A DNA stretch of 64,000 nucleotides, from NCBI RefSeq assembly GCF_030811115.1, contig NZ_JAUSQK010000001.1, forward strand, positions 1,054,001 through 1,118,000, written 5' to 3'. Below the pieces are notes generated by a model, which saw only the letters and a program-made list of their open reading frames with translations, was not told the DNA's origin and did not search any database. The stretch's first letter is position 1. Each line of letters starts with the position of its first letter. This document shows positions 15,620-23,432 of this stretch, one piece after another. A program made the position numbers and the translations under genes. The DNA is from Olsenella profusa DSM 13989 (GTDB lineage Bacteria > Actinomycetota > Coriobacteriia > Coriobacteriales > Atopobiaceae).

Positions 15620-16396
15620 ATGGATAGGGACACCAAGCGTTTTGTGACGCGTGAGCTGTGGGTCGAGCACGGCGTGAGCCGCATCTACGGCGTGCTCCAT
15701 CTCCCCAAGGGGGCGGAGCACGGCACACCGCTACCCGCGGTGATCTGTTCCCACTTCTTTGGTGGTACGCATCGCACCAGCTCGAAGTACGCGCGCGCCC
15801 TGGCGACACAAGGCTTCGTGATCTATGCGTTCGACTTCTGCGGAGGCTCTCCGGAGTCGCGTTCGACCGGTGTGACGACCGAGTGCTCCATCAGGACCGA
15901 GGAGGAGGACCTCTCCGCCATCCTCGACGCCATTCGCGACCTCCCCGGCGTGGACGCCTCGCGCGTGTTCCTGCTGGGTCAGAGCCAGGGTGGTGCGGTC
16001 TCGGCGATGCTGGCCGCCGCCCGTCCCCAGGACGTGGCCGGTCTTGTCCTGTGCTATCCCGCCTTCGTCATCCACGACGATGCCGTGCGCCGCTTCGGCA
16101 CGACGGATAAGGTGCCCGAGACCTACCACATGTGGCTTGACCTGGGACGCGCGTACGCCGTGGATGCCATCGAGTACGACTTCTTCGAGCGCATCGGGGC
16201 TTATGCGGGCCCCGTGCTCCTGTTCCAGGGGGACGAGGACGACATGGAGCCGCCGGCCTATACCGAGCGCGCGGCACGGCTCTACGCCCATGCTTGCCTC
16301 GAGGTCATCCAAGGTGCCGGCCATGGCTTCCATGGCGCCGACTTTGCCCATGTCATCGATCGTACGGCCGAGCTCGTGAGGATGGGTGAGCTCTGA
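15620..16396 (+). CDS. Alpha/beta hydrolase (serine esterase/peptidase-like)
   Basis: This 258-residue protein has an alpha/beta-hydrolase fold with an early oxyanion region (VICSHFFGGTHR), the nucleophile elbow GQSQGG (Ser at about residue 120), an acid in the FQGDEDDMEPP segment and the catalytic His in GAGHGFHG near the C-terminus. The closest general type is the dienelactone-hydrolase/cinnamoyl-esterase group of cytoplasmic hydrolases; the substrate cannot be fixed. The ATG at 15620 has GGGGAGG upstream. It appears to be a single-gene unit ending about 90 bp before hslO. Confidence 0.85.
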   Translation: MDRDTKRFVTRELWVEHGVSRIYGVLHLPKGAEHGTPLPAVICSHFFGGTHRTSSKYARALATQGFVIYAFDFCGGSPESRSTGVTTECSIRTEEEDLSAILDAIRDLPGVDASRVFLLGQSQGGAVSAMLAAARPQDVAGLVLCYPAFVIHDDAVRRFGTTDKVPETYHMWLDLGRAYAVDAIEYDFFERIGAYAGPVLLFQGDEDDMEPPAYTERAARLYAHACLEVIQGAGHGFHGADFAHVIDRTAELVRMGEL

Positions 16397-16488
16397 GCTC
16401 GGCCGGTAGCAGTTCCACGCGTCTTGTGCTGCGCACCCGCGCCGCTGGGTACAATCTGCAGTCATTGACGACAGCGAAGGAGCCTAGG

Positions 16489-17400
16489 GTGCAGAGTGAT
16501 GTCATAGACTTTCAGGATGCCAGGATGCGCCAGGGCGACCACATCGTGCGTGGTACCGCGGCCGCAGGCATGGTGCGTGCCTTTGCCATCGATGGTCGCC
16601 GGACGGTCCAGGCGGCGCGCGACAGGCACGACACGAGCCCCGTGGTGACGGCCGCCCTGGGTCGCCTGATGATGGCGGGTCAGATGATGGGCGCCATGTC
16701 CAAGAGCGACGACGAGCTCATCACTCTGATCGTGCGGGGAGATGGCCCTGTGGGCGGACTCACGGTGACGGCAAACAGCCAGGGCCAGGTGAAGGGATTC
16801 CCCAGCCATCACGAGGTGTGGCTGCCCCTCAACGGGAGGGGCAAGCTGGACGTGGGCGGCGCCGTGGGCGCGGGCACGCTGCGGGTCATCCACGACCTTC
16901 CCGGGATGGAGCCCTACTCGAGCGAGATCGAGCTGGTCTCCGGCGAGATCGGCGACGACCTCACGCGCTACTTCGCCGAGAGCGACCAGGTTCCCACCTC
17001 CCTGGGCGTGGGCGTCCTGCTGGACACGGACACCAACGTCCGCCAGGCGGGCGGCTTCATCGTGCAGCTGATGCCCGGCCACAGCGAGGAGGTCGTCGAC
17101 CAGCTCGAGGACAACCTCCGCGGCGTGGACTCCGTCACCAACCTCCTCGAGCGCGGCATGTCGCCCAGCGACATCCTGGACTTCGTGCTGCGTGGCATGG
17201 GCTTTGAGGAGCTGGACGTGATGGGTGCGGAGTTCCACTGTGGCTGCGACGAGGAGCGGGCGGGCCGTGCGGTGCTCGCCCTGGGCGCCGCCGAGCTTGC
17301 GGACATGGTCGAGAGGCGCGAGCCCGCCGAGGTGTACTGCCACTTCTGCGGGAGACGATTCGAGTTCTCGCCCGACGAGCTCTCGGCCCTGCTGGGATAG
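16489..17400 (+). CDS. hslO: Redox-regulated chaperone Hsp33
   Basis: The 303-residue product is Hsp33, a cytoplasmic holdase activated by disulfide formation under oxidative stress. The N-terminal domain contains RGDGPVGG and TANSQGQVKG. The C-terminal zinc redox switch is present as HCGC followed by CHFC, the expected four cysteines. The start is taken as GTG at 16489, preceded by GAAGGAG at good spacing; the frame extends 21 codons further but without a ribosome site. It lies directly upstream of msrA in the same direction (78 bp apart), giving a small protein-oxidation repair cluster. Confidence 0.93.
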   Translation: MQSDVIDFQDARMRQGDHIVRGTAAAGMVRAFAIDGRRTVQAARDRHDTSPVVTAALGRLMMAGQMMGAMSKSDDELITLIVRGDGPVGGLTVTANSQGQVKGFPSHHEVWLPLNGRGKLDVGGAVGAGTLRVIHDLPGMEPYSSEIELVSGEIGDDLTRYFAESDQVPTSLGVGVLLDTDTNVRQAGGFIVQLMPGHSEEVVDQLEDNLRGVDSVTNLLERGMSPSDILDFVLRGMGFEELDVMGAEFHCGCDEERAGRAVLALGAAELADMVERREPAEVYCHFCGRRFEFSPDELSALLG

Positions 17401-17478
17401 GCGAGTGGGGCTGGCCCTGCGGGCGCACGACAGACACGGACACACGAAGCCACCCCATGTGGTGGGCAAGGAGGGACC

Positions 17479-17976
17479 ATGGCACAGCGCAAGGAGATCT
17501 ACCTGGCAGGAGGCTGCTTCTGGGGCATCGACGAGTACTTCTCGCGCATCCCCGGCGTGGTGGCCACGGAGAGCGGCTATGCCAACGGCAGCACGGCCAA
17601 CCCCAGTTACGAGGAGGTCTGTCACGGCTCAGGCCATGCGGAGACCGTGCGGGTGCGCTATGACCCCGAGCGTGTGGCCCTGGAGGTCATCGTCCGCCAG
17701 CTCTTCAAGGTCATCGATCCCACGTTGCGCAACCGGCAGGGCAACGACCGCGGTGTGCAGTACCGCACCGGCGTGTACTACACCGACGAGGCGGACCTGC
17801 CCGTGCTGCGCCAGGTCTTCGCAGACGAGCAGGCCGCCTACGACAAACCCATCGTCACCGAACTCATGCCCCTCGAGAACTTCTACATCGCCGAGGAGTA
17901 TCACCAGGACTACCTCAAGAAGAACCCTGGCGGCTACTGCCACGTGGACTTCTCCTCGCTCAAGGGCCTGGGCTAG
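17479..17976 (+). CDS. msrA: Peptide-methionine (S)-S-oxide reductase
   Basis: This 165-residue protein reduces methionine S-sulfoxide in proteins. The active-site motif GGCFWG is at residues 11-16 with the catalytic cysteine at 13, and [12 protein letters not shown] lies near the C-terminus, as in canonical MsrA. Length is that of a stand-alone MsrA without an MsrB domain. AAGGAGGGACC precedes the ATG. It converges on the Xaa-Pro peptidase gene with only 12 bp between stops. Confidence 0.95.
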   Translation: MAQRKEIYLAGGCFWGIDEYFSRIPGVVATESGYANGSTANPSYEEVCHGSGHAETVRVRYDPERVALEVIVRQLFKVIDPTLRNRQGNDRGVQYRTGVYYTDEADLPVLRQVFADEQAAYDKPIVTELMPLENFYIAEEYHQDYLKKNPGGYCHVDFSSLKGLG

Positions 17977-17988
17977 GGACTCGCTCGC

Positions 17989-19089
17989 CTACGCCTCGAT
18001 GACCGTGGGCTCCTTGGGGTAGTGGTTCATGACCTCGCAGCCGTCCTCGGTGACGATGAGCAGGTCCTCGATGCGCACGCCGATCTCGCCGGGGATGTAG
18101 ATGCCCGGCTCGATGGAGAAGCACTGGCCAACCTGCACGGGCTCGTCATGTGTGGACGAGACGTCGCCGGGCTCGTGGGCCGTGAGGCCGATCTGATGAC
18201 CCAGGCGATGCGTGAAGTACGGACCGTACCCCGCATCCTCTATGATGCGCCGCGCCGTGAGGTCTATCTCGGCAAACGTGACGCCGGGCCGCACGATGGC
18301 CTCGGCGGCCTCGTTGGCACGGCGCACGGTGTCATACACCTCCAGCTGTCGTGCGGTGGGCTGGGCCGTGAAGAACGTGCGTGTCATGTCCGAGCAGTAC
18401 CAGTCCCTCCTGCAACCCACGTCAAAGAGCACCATGTCGTCCCTGTGCAGCACGGTGTCATCCGGCTCGTGATGCGGGTCGGCGGCATTGGCACCAAAGC
18501 TCACGATGGGCGTGAAGCTGTGATCCTCGGCGCCCAGGCGGCGATACTCGCCAAGCAGCCCCTCGGCGATGGCCCGCTCGGTCACGCCCTCGTGCACCTG
18601 TGCCCTGAGCCAGTCCATGGCCTGGTCGTTCACGCTGCTGGCGGCACGCATGAGATCCTGCTCGTCAGGGGACTTGATGGAGCGGGCCCTATCCACGGCC
18701 TCGGACGCAAGCACGAATCCGCTTGCTGCGCCGACATCCATGAGGGGCAGGAGCCAGCGCGCGACAAGGCCCTTGTCCACGCCCAGCGGTGCGGCATGGT
18801 TGGTGCGGGCGGCAACCAGGGGTACGGGATCATCGGTGTCATCAAAGGTCACCACATCGTCCGCCCTGCCGCTGGCATCGGGGAACAGGCGATTGGCAAA
18901 CAGCGTCGTGCGCACGCGGCCGTCTGCATCCATGCGGAGACAGAGTGCCAGAAAGCGCTCATAGGGCTCCGTGAAGTATCCTGTGAGGTACCAGATGGAG
19001 AGTGGCTCGCATACCAGCATCTGCGTAAGTCCCTGCTTCCTAAGGTTCTGCAGCACACGCATGGTGCGCCTGTCCGTTTCTTGGGCCAT
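17989..19089 (-). CDS. M24 family Xaa-Pro aminopeptidase/dipeptidase
   Basis: The 366-residue cytoplasmic metallopeptidase has an N-terminal creatinase-like domain (about 1-130) and a C-terminal pita-bread M24 domain. Metal ligands are visible in order: the Asp pair around VLFDVGCRRDWYCSDMTR, the His in THRLGHQIG, and the glutamates in SIEPGIYIPG and GVRIEDLLIVT. It removes residues next to proline from small peptides. The ATG at 19089 is chosen because AGGAGGTATGAC precedes it; the longer frame to 19197 enters the divergent promoter region with veg. Confidence 0.9.
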   Translation of the reverse strand: MAQETDRRTMRVLQNLRKQGLTQMLVCEPLSIWYLTGYFTEPYERFLALCLRMDADGRVRTTLFANRLFPDASGRADDVVTFDDTDDPVPLVAARTNHAAPLGVDKGLVARWLLPLMDVGAASGFVLASEAVDRARSIKSPDEQDLMRAASSVNDQAMDWLRAQVHEGVTERAIAEGLLGEYRRLGAEDHSFTPIVSFGANAADPHHEPDDTVLHRDDMVLFDVGCRRDWYCSDMTRTFFTAQPTARQLEVYDTVRRANEAAEAIVRPGVTFAEIDLTARRIIEDAGYGPYFTHRLGHQIGLTAHEPGDVSSTHDEPVQVGQCFSIEPGIYIPGEIGVRIEDLLIVTEDGCEVMNHYPKEPTVIEA

Positions 19090-19217
19090 GTCATACCTCC
19101 TGGTAACTTTGTGTGAACAAATGTACCCTAGCGCGTTTGTGCCATAAAATGAACATTTAGAGCAAAGGACATCGCTGTCGCGTCTGCGGCTTGGCACTAC
19201 GTACGTGGAGGTTCTTG

Positions 19218-19508
19218 ATGGAGGTCACGGTTCCGTCCGTTAACAGGGTCGATCAGATTCACGAGGAACTGAGCAAGCTCAAGGGCACGCGCCTCAGGGT
19301 GCGTGCGAACCTTGGTCGCTCCCGTATCGTCGAGCGTAGCGGCGTGCTGGTAGGCATCCACCCCTCCCTCTTTGTGGTCGAGGTCGAGGAACGTCGTGGA
19401 CGCAAGGCACGTCAGTCCTACCAGTACGTGGACGTGCTCACCTCCACCGTGGAGATCTACGATCCCGACACCGGGGAGCGCCTGCTGGACTTCTCCGAGG
19501 TGGAGTAG
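19218..19508 (+). CDS. veg: Veg family protein
   Basis: This 96-residue protein matches the Veg family (formerly DUF1021): HEELSKLKGTRLRVRANLGRSR near the N-terminus and a C-terminal half with ERRGRKARQSY. In Bacillus, Veg stimulates biofilm formation; it is a small, abundant SH3-like protein. Placement immediately upstream of ispE is the same as in many Gram-positive bacteria. ATG at 19218 follows a GTGGAGG site; the stop is 3 bp before the ispE start, so the two are co-translated. Confidence 0.88.
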   Translation: MEVTVPSVNRVDQIHEELSKLKGTRLRVRANLGRSRIVERSGVLVGIHPSLFVVEVEERRGRKARQSYQYVDVLTSTVEIYDPDTGERLLDFSEVE

Positions 19509-19511
19509 GGC

Positions 19512-20405
19512 ATGAGCATGGAGGTGCTCCTCAAGGCACCGGCAAAGCTCAACTTGCACCTGGGCATCCATCCCAGGCGCGACGTGCGAGGCTATCATCG
19601 GGCGGATTCCCTGATGGTGGCTGTGGGCCTCTTTGATGAGGTCAGGATATGGGAGCGTGCGTCGGGGAGCGGCCTTTCCCTCTCCCTGAGCGAGGACGTG
19701 GGCGTGCCCGCGGAGCGGAATACCGTCTGGGTTGCCGCCCAACGCCTGTGCGAGGCATGCGACAGACCCAAGGATTATGCGATTGACGTGCGCAAGGCCA
19801 TTCCCGTCCAAAGCGGGCTGGGTGGCTCGTCCTCGGATGCGGCCGGCGTGATTCTGGGGCTCTGCCGGCTGTGGGGTGTCGATGTGGGCGATCGGCGCGT
19901 GATGGACGTCGCCCGCTCCGTGGGTGCGGATGTCCCCTTCTTCCTGCGGCCACGGCCTTCGCTGTTCGCGGGGGTAGGGGATGTGCTGGAGCAAACGTTG
20001 CCCGAGATCAAGGGGCTGCCCATCGTGTTGGTGCGGCCGCGTGATGGGGTGTCGACACCTGCCGCCTACCGTGCCTTCGATGAGGCGCCCATCAAGCCAC
20101 GCTCGCCCGAGGCGATGTGGCGGGCCGTCGGGCAGCGCGATGCCGCTGCCATTGCCGCGGCGCTCTACAACAACCTGGCTCTAGCTGCCGTGCGGCTGGT
20201 GCCTGCCTGTGCCGATGTCGTCTCGTGGCTCAAGATGCAGCCAGGTGTGCTTGGTGCCCAGGTGACCGGCTCGGGAAGCTGCACCTTTGGCATCTGTGAG
20301 CGCGCAGATGTTGCGGCGGAGGTGGCCGCTCGTGCGTATGGGCTGCGCGAGGGCTGGTGGACGTTCGCGTGCGAGACGGTTGGTTTGGGCGCACAGTTCT
20401 GTTAG
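19512..20405 (+). CDS. ispE: 4-diphosphocytidyl-2-C-methyl-D-erythritol kinase
   Basis: The 297-residue enzyme phosphorylates CDP-methylerythritol in the MEP isoprenoid pathway. GHMP-kinase features are the N-terminal KAPAKLNLHLGI, the ATP loop VQSGLGGSSSDAAGV (about 97-111) and the C-terminal VTGSGSCTFG. Length is typical. It overlaps the veg transcription unit and is followed after 13 bp by tRNA-Pro. An alternative ATG two codons downstream is possible. Confidence 0.94.
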   Translation: MSMEVLLKAPAKLNLHLGIHPRRDVRGYHRADSLMVAVGLFDEVRIWERASGSGLSLSLSEDVGVPAERNTVWVAAQRLCEACDRPKDYAIDVRKAIPVQSGLGGSSSDAAGVILGLCRLWGVDVGDRRVMDVARSVGADVPFFLRPRPSLFAGVGDVLEQTLPEIKGLPIVLVRPRDGVSTPAAYRAFDEAPIKPRSPEAMWRAVGQRDAAAIAAALYNNLALAAVRLVPACADVVSWLKMQPGVLGAQVTGSGSCTFGICERADVAAEVAARAYGLREGWWTFACETVGLGAQFC

Positions 20406-20418
20406 AGTGACTCCGCTA

Positions 20419-20495
20419 CGGGACGTAGCGCAGTTTGGTAGCGCGCACGGTTCGGGACCGTGAGGTCGCTGGTTCGAATCCAGTCGTCCCGACCA
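20419..20495 (+). tRNA. tRNA-Pro (anticodon CGG)
   Basis: A complete cloverleaf can be drawn: acceptor arms CGGGACG and CGTCCCG, D stem GCGC/GCGC, anticodon stem CACGG/CCGTG with loop TTCGGGA (anticodon CGG), T stem GCTGG/CCAGT with TTCGAAT, discriminator A and an encoded CCA end. An open frame on the opposite strand through this region is an artefact of the tRNA. Confidence 0.96.
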
Positions 20496-20504
20496 CGGAA
20501 GTGC

Positions 20505-20534
20505 AGTTCAGGGGCTACTTTTAGCCCCTGAACT
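20505..20534 (+). terminator. Terminator after tRNA-Pro
   Basis: AGTTCAGGGGCTA pairs perfectly with TAGCCCCTGAACT around a CTTT loop, 9 bp after the tRNA. The following 236 bp (20535-20770) contain no supported gene. Confidence 0.8.
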
Positions 20535-20770
20535 CCTTGTGTGACATGAAGCTGAAAAAGCCAAGCCCTTGCGCCGAAAAAGTCGATCCTCTGCGGTTCG
20601 GCCTTTCGGACGCAGATGAATACATGCGCCATTTGATTCGTGCGCCAGCGCCATGGCGTCCATAAGGCTTGCACACACGTGGCGCGGCCTTGCCATGGAG
20701 TCAACAAAAATGGAGAGTCGACCCTCTCAAACAAGGGGAAATGGTCTTGTCTTGCGCGGCGGCGCAGCTC

Positions 20771-21004
20771 TCATTTGCGATGCCGGTACGGCTCGCGGCG
20801 GTGGGAAACATCGATGACGAGGACGATCAGCAGCTTGTCTTCGATGTCGCGTACGATTCGGTAGTCGTCGGCCCGATAGCGCCACAGGCCAGCCATGTTA
20901 CCGACAAGCGCCTTACCCATACTTCTCGGGTCTTCAAGCTGTGAAATCTCCCTGAGCTTCGTTGTGATCTGCTTGGCTACCTGCTTGTCCAGCATCCTCA
21001 TCAA
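20771..21004 (-). CDS. RelE/ParE-family toxin, N-terminally truncated remnant
   Basis: The 77 residues match the body of RelE-type mRNA interferase toxins: LDKQVAKQITTKLREI, the segment LEDPRSMGKAL, LWRYRADDYRIV and the terminal VIDVSHRREPYRHR. About 16 N-terminal residues are missing from the usable frame. The same frame continues upstream as RVEIDKDVQRL but is cut by a TGA at 21035-21037, and the only starts are a TTG at 21004 or the ATG after it. The adjacent antitoxin frame survives only as a stub, so this toxin is probably inactive; an active toxin without antitoxin would be expected to be harmful. Confidence 0.7.
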   Translation of the reverse strand: MMRMLDKQVAKQITTKLREISQLEDPRSMGKALVGNMAGLWRYRADDYRIVRDIEDKLLIVLVIDVSHRREPYRHRK

Positions 21005-21026
21005 GCGCTGGACGTCCTTGTCAATC

Positions 21027-21084
21027 TCAACCCGTCAAGCCAAGGCTTTTCTCCAGCCCATCAAGCGTCACAGCTGTAGATGAG
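21027..21084 (-). pseudogene. Antitoxin gene fragment cut by an inverted-repeat element
   Basis: A frame of about 19 codons ending SLGLTG and a TGA at 21027 runs directly into the edge of the repeat element at 21085. It overlaps the toxin frame, as is usual for antitoxin-toxin pairs, and reads like the C-terminal end of a short antitoxin. The rest of the gene is gone. Confidence 0.45.
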
Positions 21085-21269
21085 GGAGCGAATTGGCCCC
21101 AAGTGCGTGCTGGCTCGTTCCTCCAGGCGCCTCAGGTGGCCCCCAAAGGCCCCTCTCACACGGCTTTGCTCCCTCATTCTGTCGTAAAAGCAACACAAGT
21201 GGCCCTTCTCTCCCCTATATCATGGCTCCTTGTTGGGGAGAGGGCACGCACTTGGGGCCGATTCGCTCC
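21085..21269. repeat. 185-bp element with 26-bp terminal inverted repeats (copy A)
   Basis: The left end (GGAGCGAATTGGCCCCAAGT...) at 21085-21110 and the right end at 21244-21269 are inverted repeats matching at 25 of 26 positions. The total length is exactly that of the copy at 63737-63921, which has nearly the same ends but a different interior. No ORF lies inside. This looks like a MITE-type or palindromic intergenic repeat. Confidence 0.75.
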
Positions 21270-21437
21270 ATGAGCATAGCACCAGCAACTATGGCGCTTG
21301 CCACATGCGTCCCTGTGCCTAGCGCCGCGGCACACACGACGGTCTATGTTGGATATCAAACGCAATTGTGTTTGGGAAGCCCTACCCTTGATGCTGAGCG
21401 AGCCGATATGAAGGTAACTCTCGCGGGAGGAGACGGC

Positions 21438-22094
21438 ATGGGTCTGTTGGCAGGTAGCGTGTTTTCCCTGGGTGCACGGAACGCCCCCATCGCGGGCTGT
21501 ACCACGTCGGAGTCGCTTTATCGTGCCGACGCGTTTGTCGTGTCGACGTTCTCGCTCGCCCCTCGCACGGACATCAGTGCCGAGAGCTACGCCTATCACA
21601 AGCTCCTCATGGGCCTGGCCGGGCAGGTGCAGGTGTACCTGCAGGCAGGATGCGGCTGGCAGCTGGATGAGGGGGCGACGCTCGTCACGCCCAAGGACGC
21701 CCCCGTGGGGGTGCGTAGCTCCAATGGTGGTGTTTACCTGGAGATTTCCATGACGGAGGAGGCATCTATGAACGAGGCACTCGCAGCAGGTGAGGTAGTG
21801 AGGCTGGCAGACCTGCTGCCCTATCGGGAGGGCAGGGTCGTCAACATGGACCTGGCCCACAACGAGGGCTTCAAGCTCGCGCTCATGAGCTTTGATGCCG
21901 GCACGGGGCTTGATGAGCATGCCGCTCCCGGCGAGGCGCTGGTCTTTGCGCTCGACGGCGAGGGCATCATCGGCTATGAGGGCAGCGAGCACGTGATTCA
22001 CGTGGGGGAGAACTTCAAGTTCGATCGTGGCGGCAGGCACTATGTCCGTGCCGACAGGCCCTTCAAGATGGCGCTGCTTCTTACCCTGCACTAG
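21438..22094 (+). CDS. Cupin-domain protein (two cupin folds)
   Basis: This 218-residue protein appears to contain two cupin barrels. The C-terminal one (about 120-218) is clearer: LMSFDAGTGLDEHAAPGEALVFALDGEG, then a short strand set ending in RADRPFKMALLLTLH. The N-terminal half has a similar strand pattern with SYAYHKLLMGLAGQV. Enzymatic or sensory function cannot be assigned. GGGAGGAG lies seven bases before the ATG at 21438; the frame is open further upstream but crosses the repeat element and lacks a start signal. It is 14 bp upstream of fprA, so the two probably form an operon linked to oxygen/redox defence. Confidence 0.78.
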   Translation: MGLLAGSVFSLGARNAPIAGCTTSESLYRADAFVVSTFSLAPRTDISAESYAYHKLLMGLAGQVQVYLQAGCGWQLDEGATLVTPKDAPVGVRSSNGGVYLEISMTEEASMNEALAAGEVVRLADLLPYREGRVVNMDLAHNEGFKLALMSFDAGTGLDEHAAPGEALVFALDGEGIIGYEGSEHVIHVGENFKFDRGGRHYVRADRPFKMALLLTLH

Positions 22095-22108
22095 GAGAGG
22101 AGACGACC

Positions 22109-23299
22109 ATGCGCAAGCAGGTAACGGGAAACGTCAGCTGGGTGGGCTACGTCGACTGGGAGCTCGAGAGCTTTCATGGCGATGACTACTCCATCAAGCA
22201 CGGCTCGAGCCAGAACTCCTACCTCATCGAGGAGGAGAAGACCGTCCTCATGGACACCGTCTGGGCACCCCACCGCCTTGACTTCGTGAGCAACCTCAAG
22301 AGCGAGATCGACCTCACCAAGATCGACTGCATCGTGGCCAACCACGGCGAGTGCGACCATGCCGGCTCACTGACCACGCTCATGGGCGAGATTCCCGACA
22401 CGCCCATCTACTGCACGGCCAATGCGGTGAAGTCGATCGAGGGACAGTTCGGCAAGCGTGCCTGGGACTTTCACGTGGTCAAGACCGGTGACGCCCTGGA
22501 CATCGGCAACGGCAAGAAGCTCGTCTTCGTCGAGATGACCATGCTGCACTGGCCCGACTCCATGGCCACGTACCTTACCGGTGACAACGTGCTCTTCTCC
22601 ATGGACGCGTTCGGCCAGCACCTCTCCGTCGAGGAGCTCTTCGCCGACAAGGCCGACCAGTGCGACCTCTGGCATGAGGCGCAGAAGTACTATGCCAACA
22701 TCCTGAACCCGTTCTCGCGCTTCGTCGGCCCCAAGCTTGAGCAGATCGCCAGCCTCAACCTGCCCATCGACTACATAGCGCCCGCGCACGGCGGCATCTG
22801 GCGCGGAGACGACTGCGCCAGGATCATGGACGCGTATGCCCAGTGGGCCGATGCGTACCAGGAGGATCAGGTCACCATCGCCTACGACACCATGTGGCAG
22901 GGCACGGGGCGCATCGCCCATGCCATGGCGGCCGAGGTCCACCGCCAGAGCCCAGACACCGTGGTCAAGGTCTTCAACATCTCCAAGAGCGACAAGAACG
23001 AGGTCATGACGGAGGTGCTCAAGTCCAAGGCCCTCTGTGTGGGCTCGCCAACCGAGGGACAGGACATGCTCAGTAGTGTCGCCGGGTGGATGGCCTTCCT
23101 GAGATCCCTCAAGTTCCAGGGAAAGAAGGCGGCGGCATTCGGCTGCTACGGCTGGAGCGGCGAGTCGGTCAAGAGGCTCCAGGAGGCGCTCGCGGATGCG
23201 GGCTTCGACGTCATAGATGAGAGCGTCCGTGCGCTCTGGGTGCCTGGCGAGGATGACTTCGCCCAGGTGCCGGCCCTTGTTCAGTCCCTGCTGGCATAG
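22109..23299 (+). CDS. fprA: A-type flavoprotein (flavodiiron O2/NO reductase)
   Basis: The 396-residue cytoplasmic enzyme reduces oxygen and/or nitric oxide to protect anaerobes. An N-terminal metallo-beta-lactamase-like diiron domain (about 1-250) carries the ligand motif HGECDHAG, and a C-terminal flavodoxin domain (about 255-396) binds FMN (SKSDKNEV region). No extra rubredoxin domain is fused. AGGAGAGGAG precedes the ATG. It is preceded by the cupin gene and converges on the DUF438/hemerythrin gene, both of which fit an oxygen-response neighbourhood. Confidence 0.93.
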   Translation: MRKQVTGNVSWVGYVDWELESFHGDDYSIKHGSSQNSYLIEEEKTVLMDTVWAPHRLDFVSNLKSEIDLTKIDCIVANHGECDHAGSLTTLMGEIPDTPIYCTANAVKSIEGQFGKRAWDFHVVKTGDALDIGNGKKLVFVEMTMLHWPDSMATYLTGDNVLFSMDAFGQHLSVEELFADKADQCDLWHEAQKYYANILNPFSRFVGPKLEQIASLNLPIDYIAPAHGGIWRGDDCARIMDAYAQWADAYQEDQVTIAYDTMWQGTGRIAHAMAAEVHRQSPDTVVKVFNISKSDKNEVMTEVLKSKALCVGSPTEGQDMLSSVAGWMAFLRSLKFQGKKAAAFGCYGWSGESVKRLQEALADAGFDVIDESVRALWVPGEDDFAQVPALVQSLLA

Positions 23300-23405
23300 G
23301 GTGGCCGCCGCGCCGGGCGACCATGTTCCCCTCCGTCCCCTCCGATGGTGCGGGGCCTTCTCCAACGATGAGAAGACCCTCGCACGACCAGGGGCCATGG
23401 GACGG

Positions 23406-23432
23406 TAGGGCCAGGGGCATCCCCTGGCCCTA
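23406..23432. terminator. Bidirectional terminator between fprA and the DUF438 gene
   Basis: TAGGGCCAGGGG and CCCCTGGCCCTA form a perfect 12-bp stem with a CAT loop. The stem overlaps the DUF438 stop codon (23430-23432) and lies 107 bp after the fprA stop. Confidence 0.75.

Noticed and set aside
20402-20734. Minus-strand ORF of 110 codons through the tRNA
   Set aside because: It runs over tRNA-Pro in antisense; its C-terminal part is the well-known false peptide produced by translating a tRNA complement.
21093-21437. Upstream extension of the cupin frame
   Set aside because: It crosses the inverted-repeat element and has no ribosome site; the start at 21438 has GGGAGGAG.
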